This document shows positions 1-8,254 of a stretch of DNA of 64,000 bases, piece after piece. Position numbers and translations under genes: made by a program. How positions within the stretch are numbered: the stretch's first letter is position 1; each line of letters starts with the position of its first letter. The notes beneath the pieces were generated by a model that worked only from the letters and a program-made list of their open reading frames with translations, was not told the DNA's origin and searched no databases. This stretch comes from Thiofilum sp. (GTDB lineage: Bacteria > Pseudomonadota > Gammaproteobacteria > Thiotrichales > Thiotrichaceae). The stretch lies in the NCBI RefSeq assembly GCF_016711335.1, contig NZ_JADJTF010000001.1, forward strand, positions 434,001 to 498,000, given 5' to 3'.

Positions 1-2
1 AC

Positions 3-110
3 TCTAATACCCACCACCAACGCGAACGGCGCTTAGTAGGATTAATTAGAGTAGAAGAACGACGCACTGTACTTAATCACTATTATTGCTTGAAATACCT
101 ATTAGCATAA
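3..110 (+). pseudogene. possible ISAs1-type transposase remnant (C-terminal piece)
   Basis: An open frame enters from the left edge and stops at 108-110. Its residues include GLIRVEERRTV followed by HYYCLKYLLA. This resembles the block around the Val-Glu-x-x-Arg and Arg-Tyr-Tyr-x-x-Ser-Leu segments of ISAs1-family transposases, but with the spacing shortened and the Ser-Leu part altered. There is no room for a complete protein and the fit is from memory of the family. It could equally be the end of an unrelated gene. Confidence 0.2.
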
Positions 111-158
111 CACACTGCCTGCACACCGCTAGGGAGTGTCATTCTTTCAACCAATAAC

Positions 159-191
159 AAGGCCACTAACTGCTTAACAATTAGTGGCCCT
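159..191 (-). terminator. hairpin downstream of the OmpA/Ig-like gene
   Basis: GGCCACTAA at 161-169 pairs with TTAGTGGCC at 181-189 around an 11-nt loop. It lies 20 bases beyond the stop of the minus-strand gene at 211-2373 and is followed in that direction by a modest T-rich run. Intrinsic terminator is the simplest reading; the weak T tract lowers certainty. Confidence 0.5.
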
Positions 192-210
192 TAGTTGCTA
201 ATAATATTAA

Positions 211-2373
211 TTATTGAATTTTAACGTTAACTGTTGCTTGAGCGGTACGACCATAAGCATCCTGTACTTGATAAGTAAAGACATGATCTACACAGTAGCC
301 ATGGCGTAAGGTATACATAATAGATTTACCATCTGAGCTAATGACCGCAGTACCGTATTTAGGCTCGCTCACACTAATAATTCTTAAGTCTTCACCTTTG
401 TCATTCTTTAATACGGGTATGGTATATGTAGTACTATCACCAAGTGCTACTTGGAAGGTATCTTGAGTTAACTCTAAAGTTGAACACTTTCCGGCAGCAA
501 AACAACTATCTACTGTAATATTAGCGGTTGTTACATTACTTTCACTACCATCTGGCGCAACCAGCTTGTAAGTAAAGCTATATTTTCCTACTGCAGAAGG
601 CGTATAACTAACAGTATTACCATTAACTGCTAATACTAGGTTATTAGGATTACTTACAATTTTAATCGTAGTACCTGCTAAAATATTGTCGTTCCTTAGT
701 ATATCCAGTACTTGTACTTTACCTAAATCACCACTGTAGAAGGTAAAATCATCCTTACGTGCGACGATAATATCGCCTTCTTCAGGTGCATTGACGACCC
801 CACCAGTCCGATAGGTATCAATCGAACGCTTGTGCTGAATATTATTACGTAAGGCACGCTCGACCCACTTAGGCGGGGTTTTCACTAATTCTTGGCGCCA
901 TGTGACACGGGGAGCGCTACGTACTGTAGTAGTAGTTGCTTCATCCACTACTACTTCTTTATAGTCCGTTTGATAGGTCATGTACTCGACATCAACGCGG
1001 CGATTACGATAACGGTGCGCCTCATCATTAGGATACTTAGGATTAGCCTCTCCCACCCCTTCTGCTAGTAAGGTGTCTGGATCAAAGCCATTTTCAATAA
1101 AATAATCTCTAACCGCATTAGCGCGTTGTTCGGATAACAATTGATTATCCTCATCGGAGCCTAAATCACAGGTATTCCCTACAATATGAATATTACCCTG
1201 AACCCCATTACGCATTTGCGCCATGATAGATTGCAGACGTTGTTTCGCGGCAGGTAACAAAACAGCCTTACCACGCTCAAAGAAGGTATCCCCTTCCAGC
1301 TCCATGGTATTTTTAATCATCTTGCGTTCTATTTTGGCGGGAGTACGCACGACCTTTTCCTCGCCCGGCATTTCTACACGCACCCGTTTGTAGACTTGAT
1401 TAGGCTCATAAAGACCCGCACCACCAAACTCATAGCGATAACTTAAACTACCGCGAGCATCATTAGTCTTTTCACCTTCTGTGCCCCCCGTTTTATTGAG
1501 CAACTCAATATTAGCTCCCACACTATGAGGGGAATCCATAAAGAATTTCTCAACTCCACCGGATACGGTGACTTGGGTAGGGCGCTTTTCATTGTCGGCA
1601 TAGTTTTTGCCAAACTCTAGATCTACCCCGCCTTGCACCTGCATCAATTGATTCGGTAAGAATGTACCTACACGCGCTCCGACTCCATAGTCATAAGGGC
1701 GCTCAACAATAGCCGTTTTATTAGAGCTATAGCCCACGATACGGTCATCACCTTTAGCCATACTGGCTTGACCAGACCAAAACATATTTTGGGTTTCTTG
1801 ACCATAACCTGCGGTGATTTTCTTGTCGCTGTGTTCATTTTGGTCATAAGCACCAAAGACTTTATGCACTCGATCTACGCCACCCGTATCATTTTTACCT
1901 ACCCAATGGTGATTCACCTTCACCCCAGCACCCGTTAGCTTTTCTTCACCCTCTTTAGCCTTAGGATTAAAACCTACCCAACCCTCTCCACTGGTGACAG
2001 AGTTTTTGGTATCTGAAAACACTTGCGTGCCATCAAGGCGCAATTTGTATTGCGTATCCACACTCACGCCAATACGGGTATTTCCACCCATATAGCTTTT
2101 ACTGCCGCCTACGACCGCCGTTGTTTGAGAGTCTTCTAATAAACCATCGTCCTCATTCGCTAGTGCTTTGGCTTGAGCATGAGCATTAGGTGCTGTACTT
2201 TGTATCTGAACCTCTGTATCAGGTTGTTCTACATAATCATCCTCTAAGGTGAGTACTGCTTCAGGAGCTTCAAAGTCAGCTAACTCATTAGCTAGTACTA
2301 GGGAAGAGCAGGATAAGGATAACAGGGGGAGCAATAGCCATTGGGAAAGCAAGTAGCGCTTAGTAATTTTCAT
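211..2373 (-). CDS. OmpA-family outer-membrane protein with barrel-like N-terminus and C-terminal Ig-like repeats
   Basis: 720 residues. A Sec signal peptide covers about residues 1-28 (cleavage near VLA-NE). Residues 90-330 are rich in alternating aromatic/glycine strands (YGVGARVG, SLSYRYEFGGAGLYEP) and look like an outer-membrane beta barrel, perhaps of the inverse-autotransporter kind. Residues about 355-470 form an OmpA C-terminal peptidoglycan-binding domain, with FFERGKAVL at the start and RYRNRRVDVEY at the end. Residues about 530-720 contain two Ig/cadherin-like modules (NGNTVSYTPS, GKSIMYTL) with one Cys pair. The OmpA domain normally ends such proteins; here it is central. The likely role is an envelope-anchored surface or adhesion protein. 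Family assignment is firm, function is inferred. Confidence 0.8.
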   Translation of the reverse strand: MKITKRYLLSQWLLLPLLSLSCSSLVLANELADFEAPEAVLTLEDDYVEQPDTEVQIQSTAPNAHAQAKALANEDDGLLEDSQTTAVVGGSKSYMGGNTRIGVSVDTQYKLRLDGTQVFSDTKNSVTSGEGWVGFNPKAKEGEEKLTGAGVKVNHHWVGKNDTGGVDRVHKVFGAYDQNEHSDKKITAGYGQETQNMFWSGQASMAKGDDRIVGYSSNKTAIVERPYDYGVGARVGTFLPNQLMQVQGGVDLEFGKNYADNEKRPTQVTVSGGVEKFFMDSPHSVGANIELLNKTGGTEGEKTNDARGSLSYRYEFGGAGLYEPNQVYKRVRVEMPGEEKVVRTPAKIERKMIKNTMELEGDTFFERGKAVLLPAAKQRLQSIMAQMRNGVQGNIHIVGNTCDLGSDEDNQLLSEQRANAVRDYFIENGFDPDTLLAEGVGEANPKYPNDEAHRYRNRRVDVEYMTYQTDYKEVVVDEATTTTVRSAPRVTWRQELVKTPPKWVERALRNNIQHKRSIDTYRTGGVVNAPEEGDIIVARKDDFTFYSGDLGKVQVLDILRNDNILAGTTIKIVSNPNNLVLAVNGNTVSYTPSAVGKYSFTYKLVAPDGSESNVTTANITVDSCFAAGKCSTLELTQDTFQVALGDSTTYTIPVLKNDKGEDLRIISVSEPKYGTAVISSDGKSIMYTLRHGYCVDHVFTYQVQDAYGRTAQATVNVKIQ

Positions 2374-2683
2374 GGTTTGTCTCGCTATAGTTTTATTATT
2401 TTTTTATTGTTATGGACTCAGGGCAGCGCCTATTTGCCCTAGTATAAGCGACTTTATCCGCTCACTTATACCGATTGCCGACGAGCGCGGCATGTTTATC
2501 CTGTTATTCGATAAACGGAAGCCTCTTAGCCTTGATTAGATCTTGTCCGCGCCCTGACCGTGACTATCCCTTATAATGTCGAGCTAGGACAATGACTTGT
2601 AATGGATGAACAGCGCTCTTATCTCTAACGACTTATACTCCGGCGTCGTTCATTACCCCACAACTACCAATCAGAGATAACCT
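2374..2683. other. 310-bp intergenic region between divergent envelope genes
   Basis: No convincing gene. It should hold the promoters of both divergent neighbours. Two inverted repeats stand out: GGGCA/TGCCC arms at 2421-2440 and GTATAAG at 2442-2448 with CTTATAC at 2465-2471. Either could be an operator; no clear sigma-70 hexamer pair was found. Confidence 0.4.
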
Positions 2684-3094
2684 ATGATGCGTTTACTGCC
2701 CTTTATACCCTTATTTGGTATCATCCTGCTAGTTTATTGGACATTAGTACAGTTTGGTATCTTTCCTAGGGGTTTAAATGTCATTGTTTTGAATATTACG
2801 CTCCCTTCAGGTCATCTTTGGCGTCCTACGTGGGGAGATATTATGGTATTAACTGGTATAGTAGCGCTATATGTCGAGTTATTTAAGTCTACTCGCACTT
2901 CAGAAACAACTATTGCCGATCATCTACTATCCACCATAGTATTGATTTTTTATTTAGTGTATTGGCTTACTAATCCGTCAGGAGGAAACTCAGTGTTTTT
3001 AATTTTAACCTGCATGTCTTTTCTAGATGTCATCGCAGGCTTTACTATTACTATTTCCTCAGCACGACGTGACCTATCTATAGGTGGCAAATAA
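2684..3094 (+). CDS. small integral membrane protein, unknown function
   Basis: 136 residues with four hydrophobic stretches: about 5-25, 50-65, 80-97 and 103-123. Two ATGs are in tandem at 2684 and 2687. The preceding bases CAGAGATAACCT give only a weak ribosome binding site. No conserved motif or family was recognised. It lies 33 bases upstream of the giant OmpA-family gene on the same strand, so the two are probably co-transcribed and it may serve the same envelope process. That link is inference from position only. Confidence 0.65.
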   Translation: MMRLLPFIPLFGIILLVYWTLVQFGIFPRGLNVIVLNITLPSGHLWRPTWGDIMVLTGIVALYVELFKSTRTSETTIADHLLSTIVLIFYLVYWLTNPSGGNSVFLILTCMSFLDVIAGFTITISSARRDLSIGGK

Positions 3095-3127
3095 TCCTAT
3101 TCCCAAACTCAGCGTGAGGTTTGACGC

Positions 3128-6100
3128 ATGTATAAACTGATTACTGGAGTAACTCTGATCACTGCATTGGTAAGCGCTGCGCTCCATGCAGACAATCAGT
3201 GGCCTAATCCGAATGCTTTACCAGAGGAGGGTACAGCACCCACGGTTCCTAATGCACCAACACTCACCCCTCCTACTGATCTGAATACCACAGGCGTACT
3301 GGTTTATCCTATGCTGTCCTCACAGGAGATTATGACAGGCGGTATGGGCATGGGTTTGGGGGTAGGAGCTAGTGCTAATAGTGCCATGCCTTTATCTATG
3401 GGGACGGGTACTGATAATACTGTGGGAGCTATGCCCTTCCCTTACACCATTGGCGTTCCGGTTTATCCTTATTATGGCGATGGCTCGGCAATGCCTACCC
3501 CACCCGATGCTGCCGCAACAGCCGCGCCTGATACTGCCACCACTCCGCCTACGGCAGCCCCTAGTGCTGGTGATGTGCCTATGTGGGTTCCCGCTTATCC
3601 CTATGGGTTTACTTGGCCTGTCCCTGATCCAATGAATCCTATGCCCCTAGCCCCTAATGCCATGCCATTAATGTCTGGGCAAAACCCCGCTAATCCACAA
3701 CCCGCTAATGCTGGAATGGCGCTCTCATGGAATGATATTAAGGATATTCAGCAAAATTTGAGTGCTAAAGCGGAGCAAATCGGAGCTTTACAACAAGAAT
3801 TAAAAACCACTCAAGACACTCTCGGTCAACTTAAAACTCAATTAGCGGACAGTAAGAAAGAAGTCGGTGATTTAAAGGGGCAATTAGCCACTAAAACCCA
3901 AGCTCTCACTGAACTACAAGCGAATGTGGGTGACAAAACTGCTGAACTTAATACTATTTTGCAAGAAAAAGATTCAGCCCTTGATGATCTGCACAAAGTA
4001 TTGAGCGAGCGCGATAAGGAGCAAGAGGAATTAAAAGCCCTAGTGGTTGCTACAGAAAAAGAGATCACTACGCTTAAAGCTGGCTTAGCCACTAAAGAAC
4101 AAGAACTTAGTACCCTTCAAACGCAAATTAGTGAAAAAGAAGCGGCGACTACTCAAGCCGTCAATGAACTGAAAAAGATCAAAACTGACCTATCCAATAC
4201 TCAAACTGCGCTCAAAAATGCTAAGCAAAGTAATGAGTACTTTGAACAAAAATGGCAAACAGAAAAGAAAGAACTGACGGGTACGATTGATAGCCTCAAG
4301 CTACAAGTAGGTACTATTCCCGAAATTGCCGCCCAATTTAGTCAAAGTAAGCAAAATAGCCAACAACTTCTTTCTAACCTCGACTCGATTAAAAGTACCG
4401 AATCTCAATGGGAAGCGGAACGCCAAGCTTTAAATGATACAATTACCACCCTCACTACACAGGTTAATACCATTCCTGAAATCGCTGCGCAGATTGCTCA
4501 ATTAAATGAGGAGAAACAACAGCTTCAGGCTAATTTTGAGGGACTCAATCAACAATCGAATGCTTGGGCTAAGCAACGTACTGAACTGGAAAATACCCTT
4601 ACTCAAGTTAAAGCTGAAGCTGATAAAAACCTGCAAACCTGTACCGTCGAGCGTGACCAGCTACAAACAAATATCACACAACAAAACCAAGCCAGCCAAG
4701 CCCTGCAACAAGAGCGCGATAAATTATTGGCTGATTTGAAAGCTACTCAAGACGACACCGCGCAAAAATGGCAGGCATGGGAAGCGGAACGCAAACAACT
4801 AGCAACTGATCTAAAACAAGCTAAAGCTCAATTAGCCGAGATCACTAATGTCAAAACGCAACTTGAGCTTAAAGGTAAACAGTGGGATACCCAACGCCAA
4901 GAGCTGCTATCTGACCTTGATCAGTTTAAAAATCAGAGCCAAAACTGGTTGACAGAAAAACAAAGCTTACTCTCTCAAGTGGGGGCAGTGACCGAAGTAG
5001 CGACTCAACTCAATGACGCTCAAACGATACAACAACAATTAGAAGATAAGCTCAAACTAGCTAATACGGAGCAACAGCAATTAGCTGAGCAATTAAAACG
5101 CGAACTGACTGACTCTGATAAAGATCTGGTCACAGACCCTCATGATAATTGCCCCGACACCCCAGCAGGTACTCGTGTGGATGCCACAGGTTGCGAACTA
5201 GATACAGACCAAGATGGTGTAGCAGACAGTAAAGATCAGTGTGCTTTAACGGCTAAAGGTGCAAAAGTTAATGAGAGTGGCTGTGAGCTAGACGACGACA
5301 AAGACGGTGTAGCCAATAGCCAAGATGTTTGTCCTGAAACCGCTGCTGGTACTCAAGTCGATGGTTTAGGTTGTGAGATTGACAATGATGGTGATGGAGT
5401 ACCGGATAGCAAAGATCAATGTTTAGGGACACCAAGCACGCTACAAGTCGCGGCTAATGGCTGTGAACTCGACAATGACAACGATAATGTCGGTAATAGC
5501 CAAGACCAATGCCCCGCCACTCCAGCAGGCGTTAAAGTAGATACTCAAGGCTGTGAACTTGATTCGGATAATGACAAAGTTTTTGATAGTAAAGATCAGT
5601 GTCCTAATACTACCGCAGGAACCAAAGTAGACGCTCAAGGATGCGAATTAGATACTGACAAAGATGGTGTCGTCGATAGTATCGATATTTGCCCAACGAC
5701 TGCAACAGGAGTTACGGTCGATGAAAAGGGTTGTGAACTCGACTCTGATCAGGACGGTGTATTAGATAGTGTTGATAGCTGTGCCAATACCCCCGCTAAT
5801 GCCAAAGTAGATGCTAAAGGTTGCGCACTCGATACTGACAAAGATGGTGTGAATGATGGTCTAGACACTTGTCCTGACACGCCTAGTGGGGCAAAAGTCA
5901 ATGACAAAGGCTGCGAACTCGACTCGGATAGCGACGGTGTAGTCGACAGTAAAGATACTTGTGCCAACACACCAGCCGGTGCAAAAGTCAATGATAAAGG
6001 CTGTGAACTCGATTCTGACAAAGATGGTGTAGTTGATAGCAAAGATACTTGTGCCAACACACCAGCAGGCACGAAGGTCAATGATAAAGGCTGCGAACTC

Positions 6101-6988
6101 GATTCTGATAGCGACGGCGTAGTTGATAGTAAAGACACTTGTGCTTCTACTCCAGCAGGCGTGAAGGTGGACGATAAAGGCTGCGAGCTGGACACCGACA
6201 AAGATGGTGTAGTCGATAGCAAAGACACTTGTGCCGCCACTCCAGCCGGTGCAAAAGTCGATGATAAGGGTTGTGAGCTTGACTCTGACAAAGACGGTAT
6301 TGTGGATAGCAAAGATACTTGTGCCAACACCCCAGCAGGCGCGAAGGTGGACGACAAAGGCTGCGAACTTGACTCGGATAGCGACGGGGTTGTTGATAGC
6401 AAAGACACTTGCGCTGCTACCCCATCAGGGGCAAAAGTCGATGATAAAGGCTGTGAACTCGACTCTGACAAAGATGGTGTGGTGGACAGCAAAGACACTT
6501 GCCACAATACCCCAGCCGGTGTGAAAGTTGATGACAAAGGCTGCGAACTCATCCCTGACGCCGATGCTGATGGTGTAGCGGATACCGATGATCTATGCCC
6601 TGACACCGCAACAGGGGCTGCGGTCAATCAAGTCGGCTGTGCTAAAAATGCCAATATCAATCTGAAAGGTGTGAACTTTGAAACGGGTTCTAATCGCTTA
6701 ACGGCTGAATCCTTACCGATCTTAGACGATGCAGCTGAAACGCTACGTAAATACCCAGAGCTGAAACTGGAGGTAGGCGGTCATACGGATGATGTCGGTA
6801 ATGACGCTCGCAATATGAGCCTCTCGCAAGCGCGTGCTCAAGCGGTGTTAAACTACTTAGTGAGTAAAGGTATTAATGCAGCGAATTTAAGCGCTAAAGG
6901 TTATGGTGAAACTCAACCGATTGCGCCCAATACGACCAATGACGGGCGGGCGCAAAATCGGCGGGTAGAATTGAAGATTATGCCTTAA
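3128..6988 (+). CDS. giant OmpA-family protein with coiled coil and 17 thrombospondin type 3 calcium repeats
   Basis: 1286 residues. Signal peptide about 1-21 (SAALHA-DN). Residues 22-195 are Pro/Met/Ala-rich low complexity with PxYP motifs. Residues about 195-655 are a long heptad-like, Gln/Glu/Lys-rich coiled coil. From about 660 to 1170 there are 17 tandem 30-residue units of the pattern DxDxDGVxDxxDxCxxTPxGxxVxxxGCEL, typical of calcium-binding TSP3 repeats with one Cys pair each. Residues about 1175-1286 are an OmpA domain (GHTDDVGND, NRRVELKI). The layout suggests a calcium-stiffened stalk held to peptidoglycan. The start at 3128 follows GTGAGGTTTGACGC. Family membership is clear; the role in cell surface or filament structure is inferred. 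Confidence 0.88.
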   Translation: MYKLITGVTLITALVSAALHADNQWPNPNALPEEGTAPTVPNAPTLTPPTDLNTTGVLVYPMLSSQEIMTGGMGMGLGVGASANSAMPLSMGTGTDNTVGAMPFPYTIGVPVYPYYGDGSAMPTPPDAAATAAPDTATTPPTAAPSAGDVPMWVPAYPYGFTWPVPDPMNPMPLAPNAMPLMSGQNPANPQPANAGMALSWNDIKDIQQNLSAKAEQIGALQQELKTTQDTLGQLKTQLADSKKEVGDLKGQLATKTQALTELQANVGDKTAELNTILQEKDSALDDLHKVLSERDKEQEELKALVVATEKEITTLKAGLATKEQELSTLQTQISEKEAATTQAVNELKKIKTDLSNTQTALKNAKQSNEYFEQKWQTEKKELTGTIDSLKLQVGTIPEIAAQFSQSKQNSQQLLSNLDSIKSTESQWEAERQALNDTITTLTTQVNTIPEIAAQIAQLNEEKQQLQANFEGLNQQSNAWAKQRTELENTLTQVKAEADKNLQTCTVERDQLQTNITQQNQASQALQQERDKLLADLKATQDDTAQKWQAWEAERKQLATDLKQAKAQLAEITNVKTQLELKGKQWDTQRQELLSDLDQFKNQSQNWLTEKQSLLSQVGAVTEVATQLNDAQTIQQQLEDKLKLANTEQQQLAEQLKRELTDSDKDLVTDPHDNCPDTPAGTRVDATGCELDTDQDGVADSKDQCALTAKGAKVNESGCELDDDKDGVANSQDVCPETAAGTQVDGLGCEIDNDGDGVPDSKDQCLGTPSTLQVAANGCELDNDNDNVGNSQDQCPATPAGVKVDTQGCELDSDNDKVFDSKDQCPNTTAGTKVDAQGCELDTDKDGVVDSIDICPTTATGVTVDEKGCELDSDQDGVLDSVDSCANTPANAKVDAKGCALDTDKDGVNDGLDTCPDTPSGAKVNDKGCELDSDSDGVVDSKDTCANTPAGAKVNDKGCELDSDKDGVVDSKDTCANTPAGTKVNDKGCELDSDSDGVVDSKDTCASTPAGVKVDDKGCELDTDKDGVVDSKDTCAATPAGAKVDDKGCELDSDKDGIVDSKDTCANTPAGAKVDDKGCELDSDSDGVVDSKDTCAATPSGAKVDDKGCELDSDKDGVVDSKDTCHNTPAGVKVDDKGCELIPDADADGVADTDDLCPDTATGAAVNQVGCAKNANINLKGVNFETGSNRLTAESLPILDDAAETLRKYPELKLEVGGHTDDVGNDARNMSLSQARAQAVLNYLVSKGINAANLSAKGYGETQPIAPNTTNDGRAQNRRVELKIMP
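5113..6645 (+). repeat. 17 tandem 90-bp units coding TSP3 repeats
   Basis: Each 90-bp unit encodes one 30-residue calcium-binding repeat. The units from about 5910 to 6550 are nearly identical in DNA (AAAGATACTTGTGCC, GATAAAGGCTGTGAACTC recur), while the earlier units are diverged. That gradient suggests recent expansion of the 3' half by unequal recombination or slippage. The array also creates a long but meaningless open frame on the opposite strand. Confidence 0.9.
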
Positions 6989-7013
6989 TCTCTAGTTCTA
7001 CAGTCATTTATGC

Positions 7014-7047
7014 AAAATGGCGGGCTATGAGTCCGCCATTTTTTTAT
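7014..7047 (+). terminator. rho-independent terminator after the giant OmpA gene
   Basis: AATGGCGG at 7016-7023 pairs with CCGCCATT at 7033-7040 and runs directly into seven T residues. It lies 26 bases after the OmpA stop codon and before rsmA, so rsmA needs its own promoter or read-through. Confidence 0.85.
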
Positions 7048-7071
7048 TAGTACTTTTTAAATCAGAAACCT

Positions 7072-7884
7072 ATGAGCCATTATCAAAACCGCACCAAAAA
7101 GCGTTTTGGACAACATTTTTTACAAGATACCTACATTATCAATAGCCTAGTGCGTGTGATTTACCCCAAATCTGAGCAGCAGATCATTGAAATTGGTCCG
7201 GGTGGGGGGGCGTTGACGTTTCCGCTTTTGGAGCAGGTCGAGCATTTAGAAGTAGTGGAGTTAGATCGAGATGTGATTGCGTGGTGGCAGTCGCAAGCGG
7301 ATTTAAAAGATAAGCTCACGATTCACGCTCAAGATGCGCTCACGATTGATCTTAAGGCACTGGCTCGTGGTGACAAGATTCGGGTGGTGGGTAATCTGCC
7401 CTACAATATTTCTACTCCGCTGATTTTCCATTTATTGGAGCAGGTGGAGGTGATCGAAGATATGCACTTTATGTTGCAAAAAGAAGTCGTGGATCGGCTG
7501 GTAGCGGTCGCGGGTGATAAAGATCACGGGCGCATGGCGGTGATGGTGCAGTATTTATGCGAGACTGAGTTTTTATTCGATGTGCCGCCCTCGGCGTTTA
7601 ATCCTCCCCCTAAAGTCGATTCTGCGGTGGTGCGTCTCACACCGCGTCGGGTGATTAAAGAACCTGTGTACAGTATAAAAAAGCTGTCTGAATTGGTGGC
7701 GCTGGCTTTTGCGCAGCGGCGTAAGACTTTGCGGAATAATCTTAAAGGGGTTTTGAGTGATGCAGAATTTGCAGCCTTAGGGATTGATCCGAGTCGACGG
7801 GCGGAAACCTTAGAGGTGAGTGATTTTGTGCGTATGACTAATTATGTGGGGAATCACGCCGTGCAGGGAAATGCGGCGGGCTAG
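7072..7884 (+). CDS. rsmA: 16S rRNA (adenine1518-N6/adenine1519-N6)-dimethyltransferase
   Basis: 270 residues, the usual size for RsmA (KsgA). It dimethylates two adjacent adenines in the 3'-terminal helix-45 loop of 16S rRNA late in small-subunit assembly, using S-adenosylmethionine. Visible motifs are KKRFGQHFL at the N-terminus, the SAM-binding EIGPGGGALT (about 40-49), the VVELDRD acidic loop, the catalytic NLPYNIS (108-114) and the C-terminal AFAQRRKTLRNNL. Its neighbours are a terminator upstream and a tRNA gene 45 bases downstream. High confidence. Confidence 0.97.
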   Translation: MSHYQNRTKKRFGQHFLQDTYIINSLVRVIYPKSEQQIIEIGPGGGALTFPLLEQVEHLEVVELDRDVIAWWQSQADLKDKLTIHAQDALTIDLKALARGDKIRVVGNLPYNISTPLIFHLLEQVEVIEDMHFMLQKEVVDRLVAVAGDKDHGRMAVMVQYLCETEFLFDVPPSAFNPPPKVDSAVVRLTPRRVIKEPVYSIKKLSELVALAFAQRRKTLRNNLKGVLSDAEFAALGIDPSRRAETLEVSDFVRMTNYVGNHAVQGNAAG

Positions 7885-7929
7885 TTATTTACTTTAAAGC
7901 CCTACTGGGGTAGGATTGCGTCCCTATCT

Positions 7930-8019
7930 GGAGAGGTGTCCGAGTGGTTTAAGGAGCACGCCTGGAAAGTGTGTATAGGTTAACCCCTATCGAGGGTTCG
8001 AATCCCTCTCTCTCCGCCA
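7930..8019 (+). tRNA. tRNA-Ser(GGA)
   Basis: A class II tRNA with acceptor stem GGAGAGG/TCTCTCC (one G-U pair), encoded CCA at 8017-8019, anticodon GGA in the CTGGAAAGT loop, a long variable arm, and T arm GAGGG-TTCGAAT-CCCTC. All features match bacterial tRNA-Ser that reads UCC/UCU. Confidence 0.97.
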
Positions 8020-8050
8020 CGTATTCCTATCTGTGATACAGAATATTGAG

Positions 8051-8079
8051 AACCCGCGCCTTTGCGGGTTTTTTATTTT
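8051..8079 (+). terminator. terminator after tRNA-Ser
   Basis: AACCCGC at 8051-8057 pairs with GCGGGTT at 8064-8070 followed by a T-rich run. It closes the tRNA transcript. Its T tract overlaps the stop codon (8073-8075) of the displaced 3' fragment of the STAND ATPase on the other strand. Confidence 0.85.
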
Positions 8080-8254
8080 GTGCCTAGTCGATGTTTCAAT
8101 TCTGCTAATTCTTGATCACGGCGGTGGTAGCCTGTGGCGTTGATTAGGGCTTCGGCGGATTGGATGTGGTGAGTGATGGTATTAAGACCCCCTTCCCCAG
8201 CCCTTCCCCCGCAAGGGGGGCAGGGAGCTTGTCTTACTCCTTCCCCCACTTCGG
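8073..8254 (-). pseudogene. displaced 3' end of the STAND ATPase gene, separated by an IS
   Basis: On the minus strand, a frame without a start reads through a C/G-rich repeat, then THHIQSAEALINATGYH and RRDQELAELKHRLGTK, then stops at 8073-8075. Joining it to the gene at 9604-12030 after removing the IS and one copy of the 9-bp duplication keeps the reading frame exactly. So these roughly 60 codons are the original C-terminus. The first 30 of them (about 8187-8254) are coded by the palindromic repeat; the last 35 look like a normal helical TPR-type end. Confidence 0.8.
8187..8254. repeat. C/G-rich palindromic repeat, copy 1 (left part, split by the IS)
   Basis: Contains CCCTTCCCCC-GCAA-GGGGGGCAGGGA and the left arm CTTCCCCC of a second hairpin. 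The matching right part, GGGGGAAGG then GGGATGGGGGT, lies at 9609-9637 beyond the IS. Together they form one double-hairpin element like those at 34073, 42908 and 44942. Confidence 0.75.

Noticed and set aside
5749..6627. 292-codon open frame on the minus strand
   Set aside because: It is the mirror of the TSP3 repeat array; its Ser/Leu/Thr repetition just reflects the 90-bp units of the real gene.
5113..6645. Regular repeats resembling a CRISPR array
   Set aside because: The 90-bp units have no unique spacers, are in frame, and code calcium-binding TSP3 repeats.
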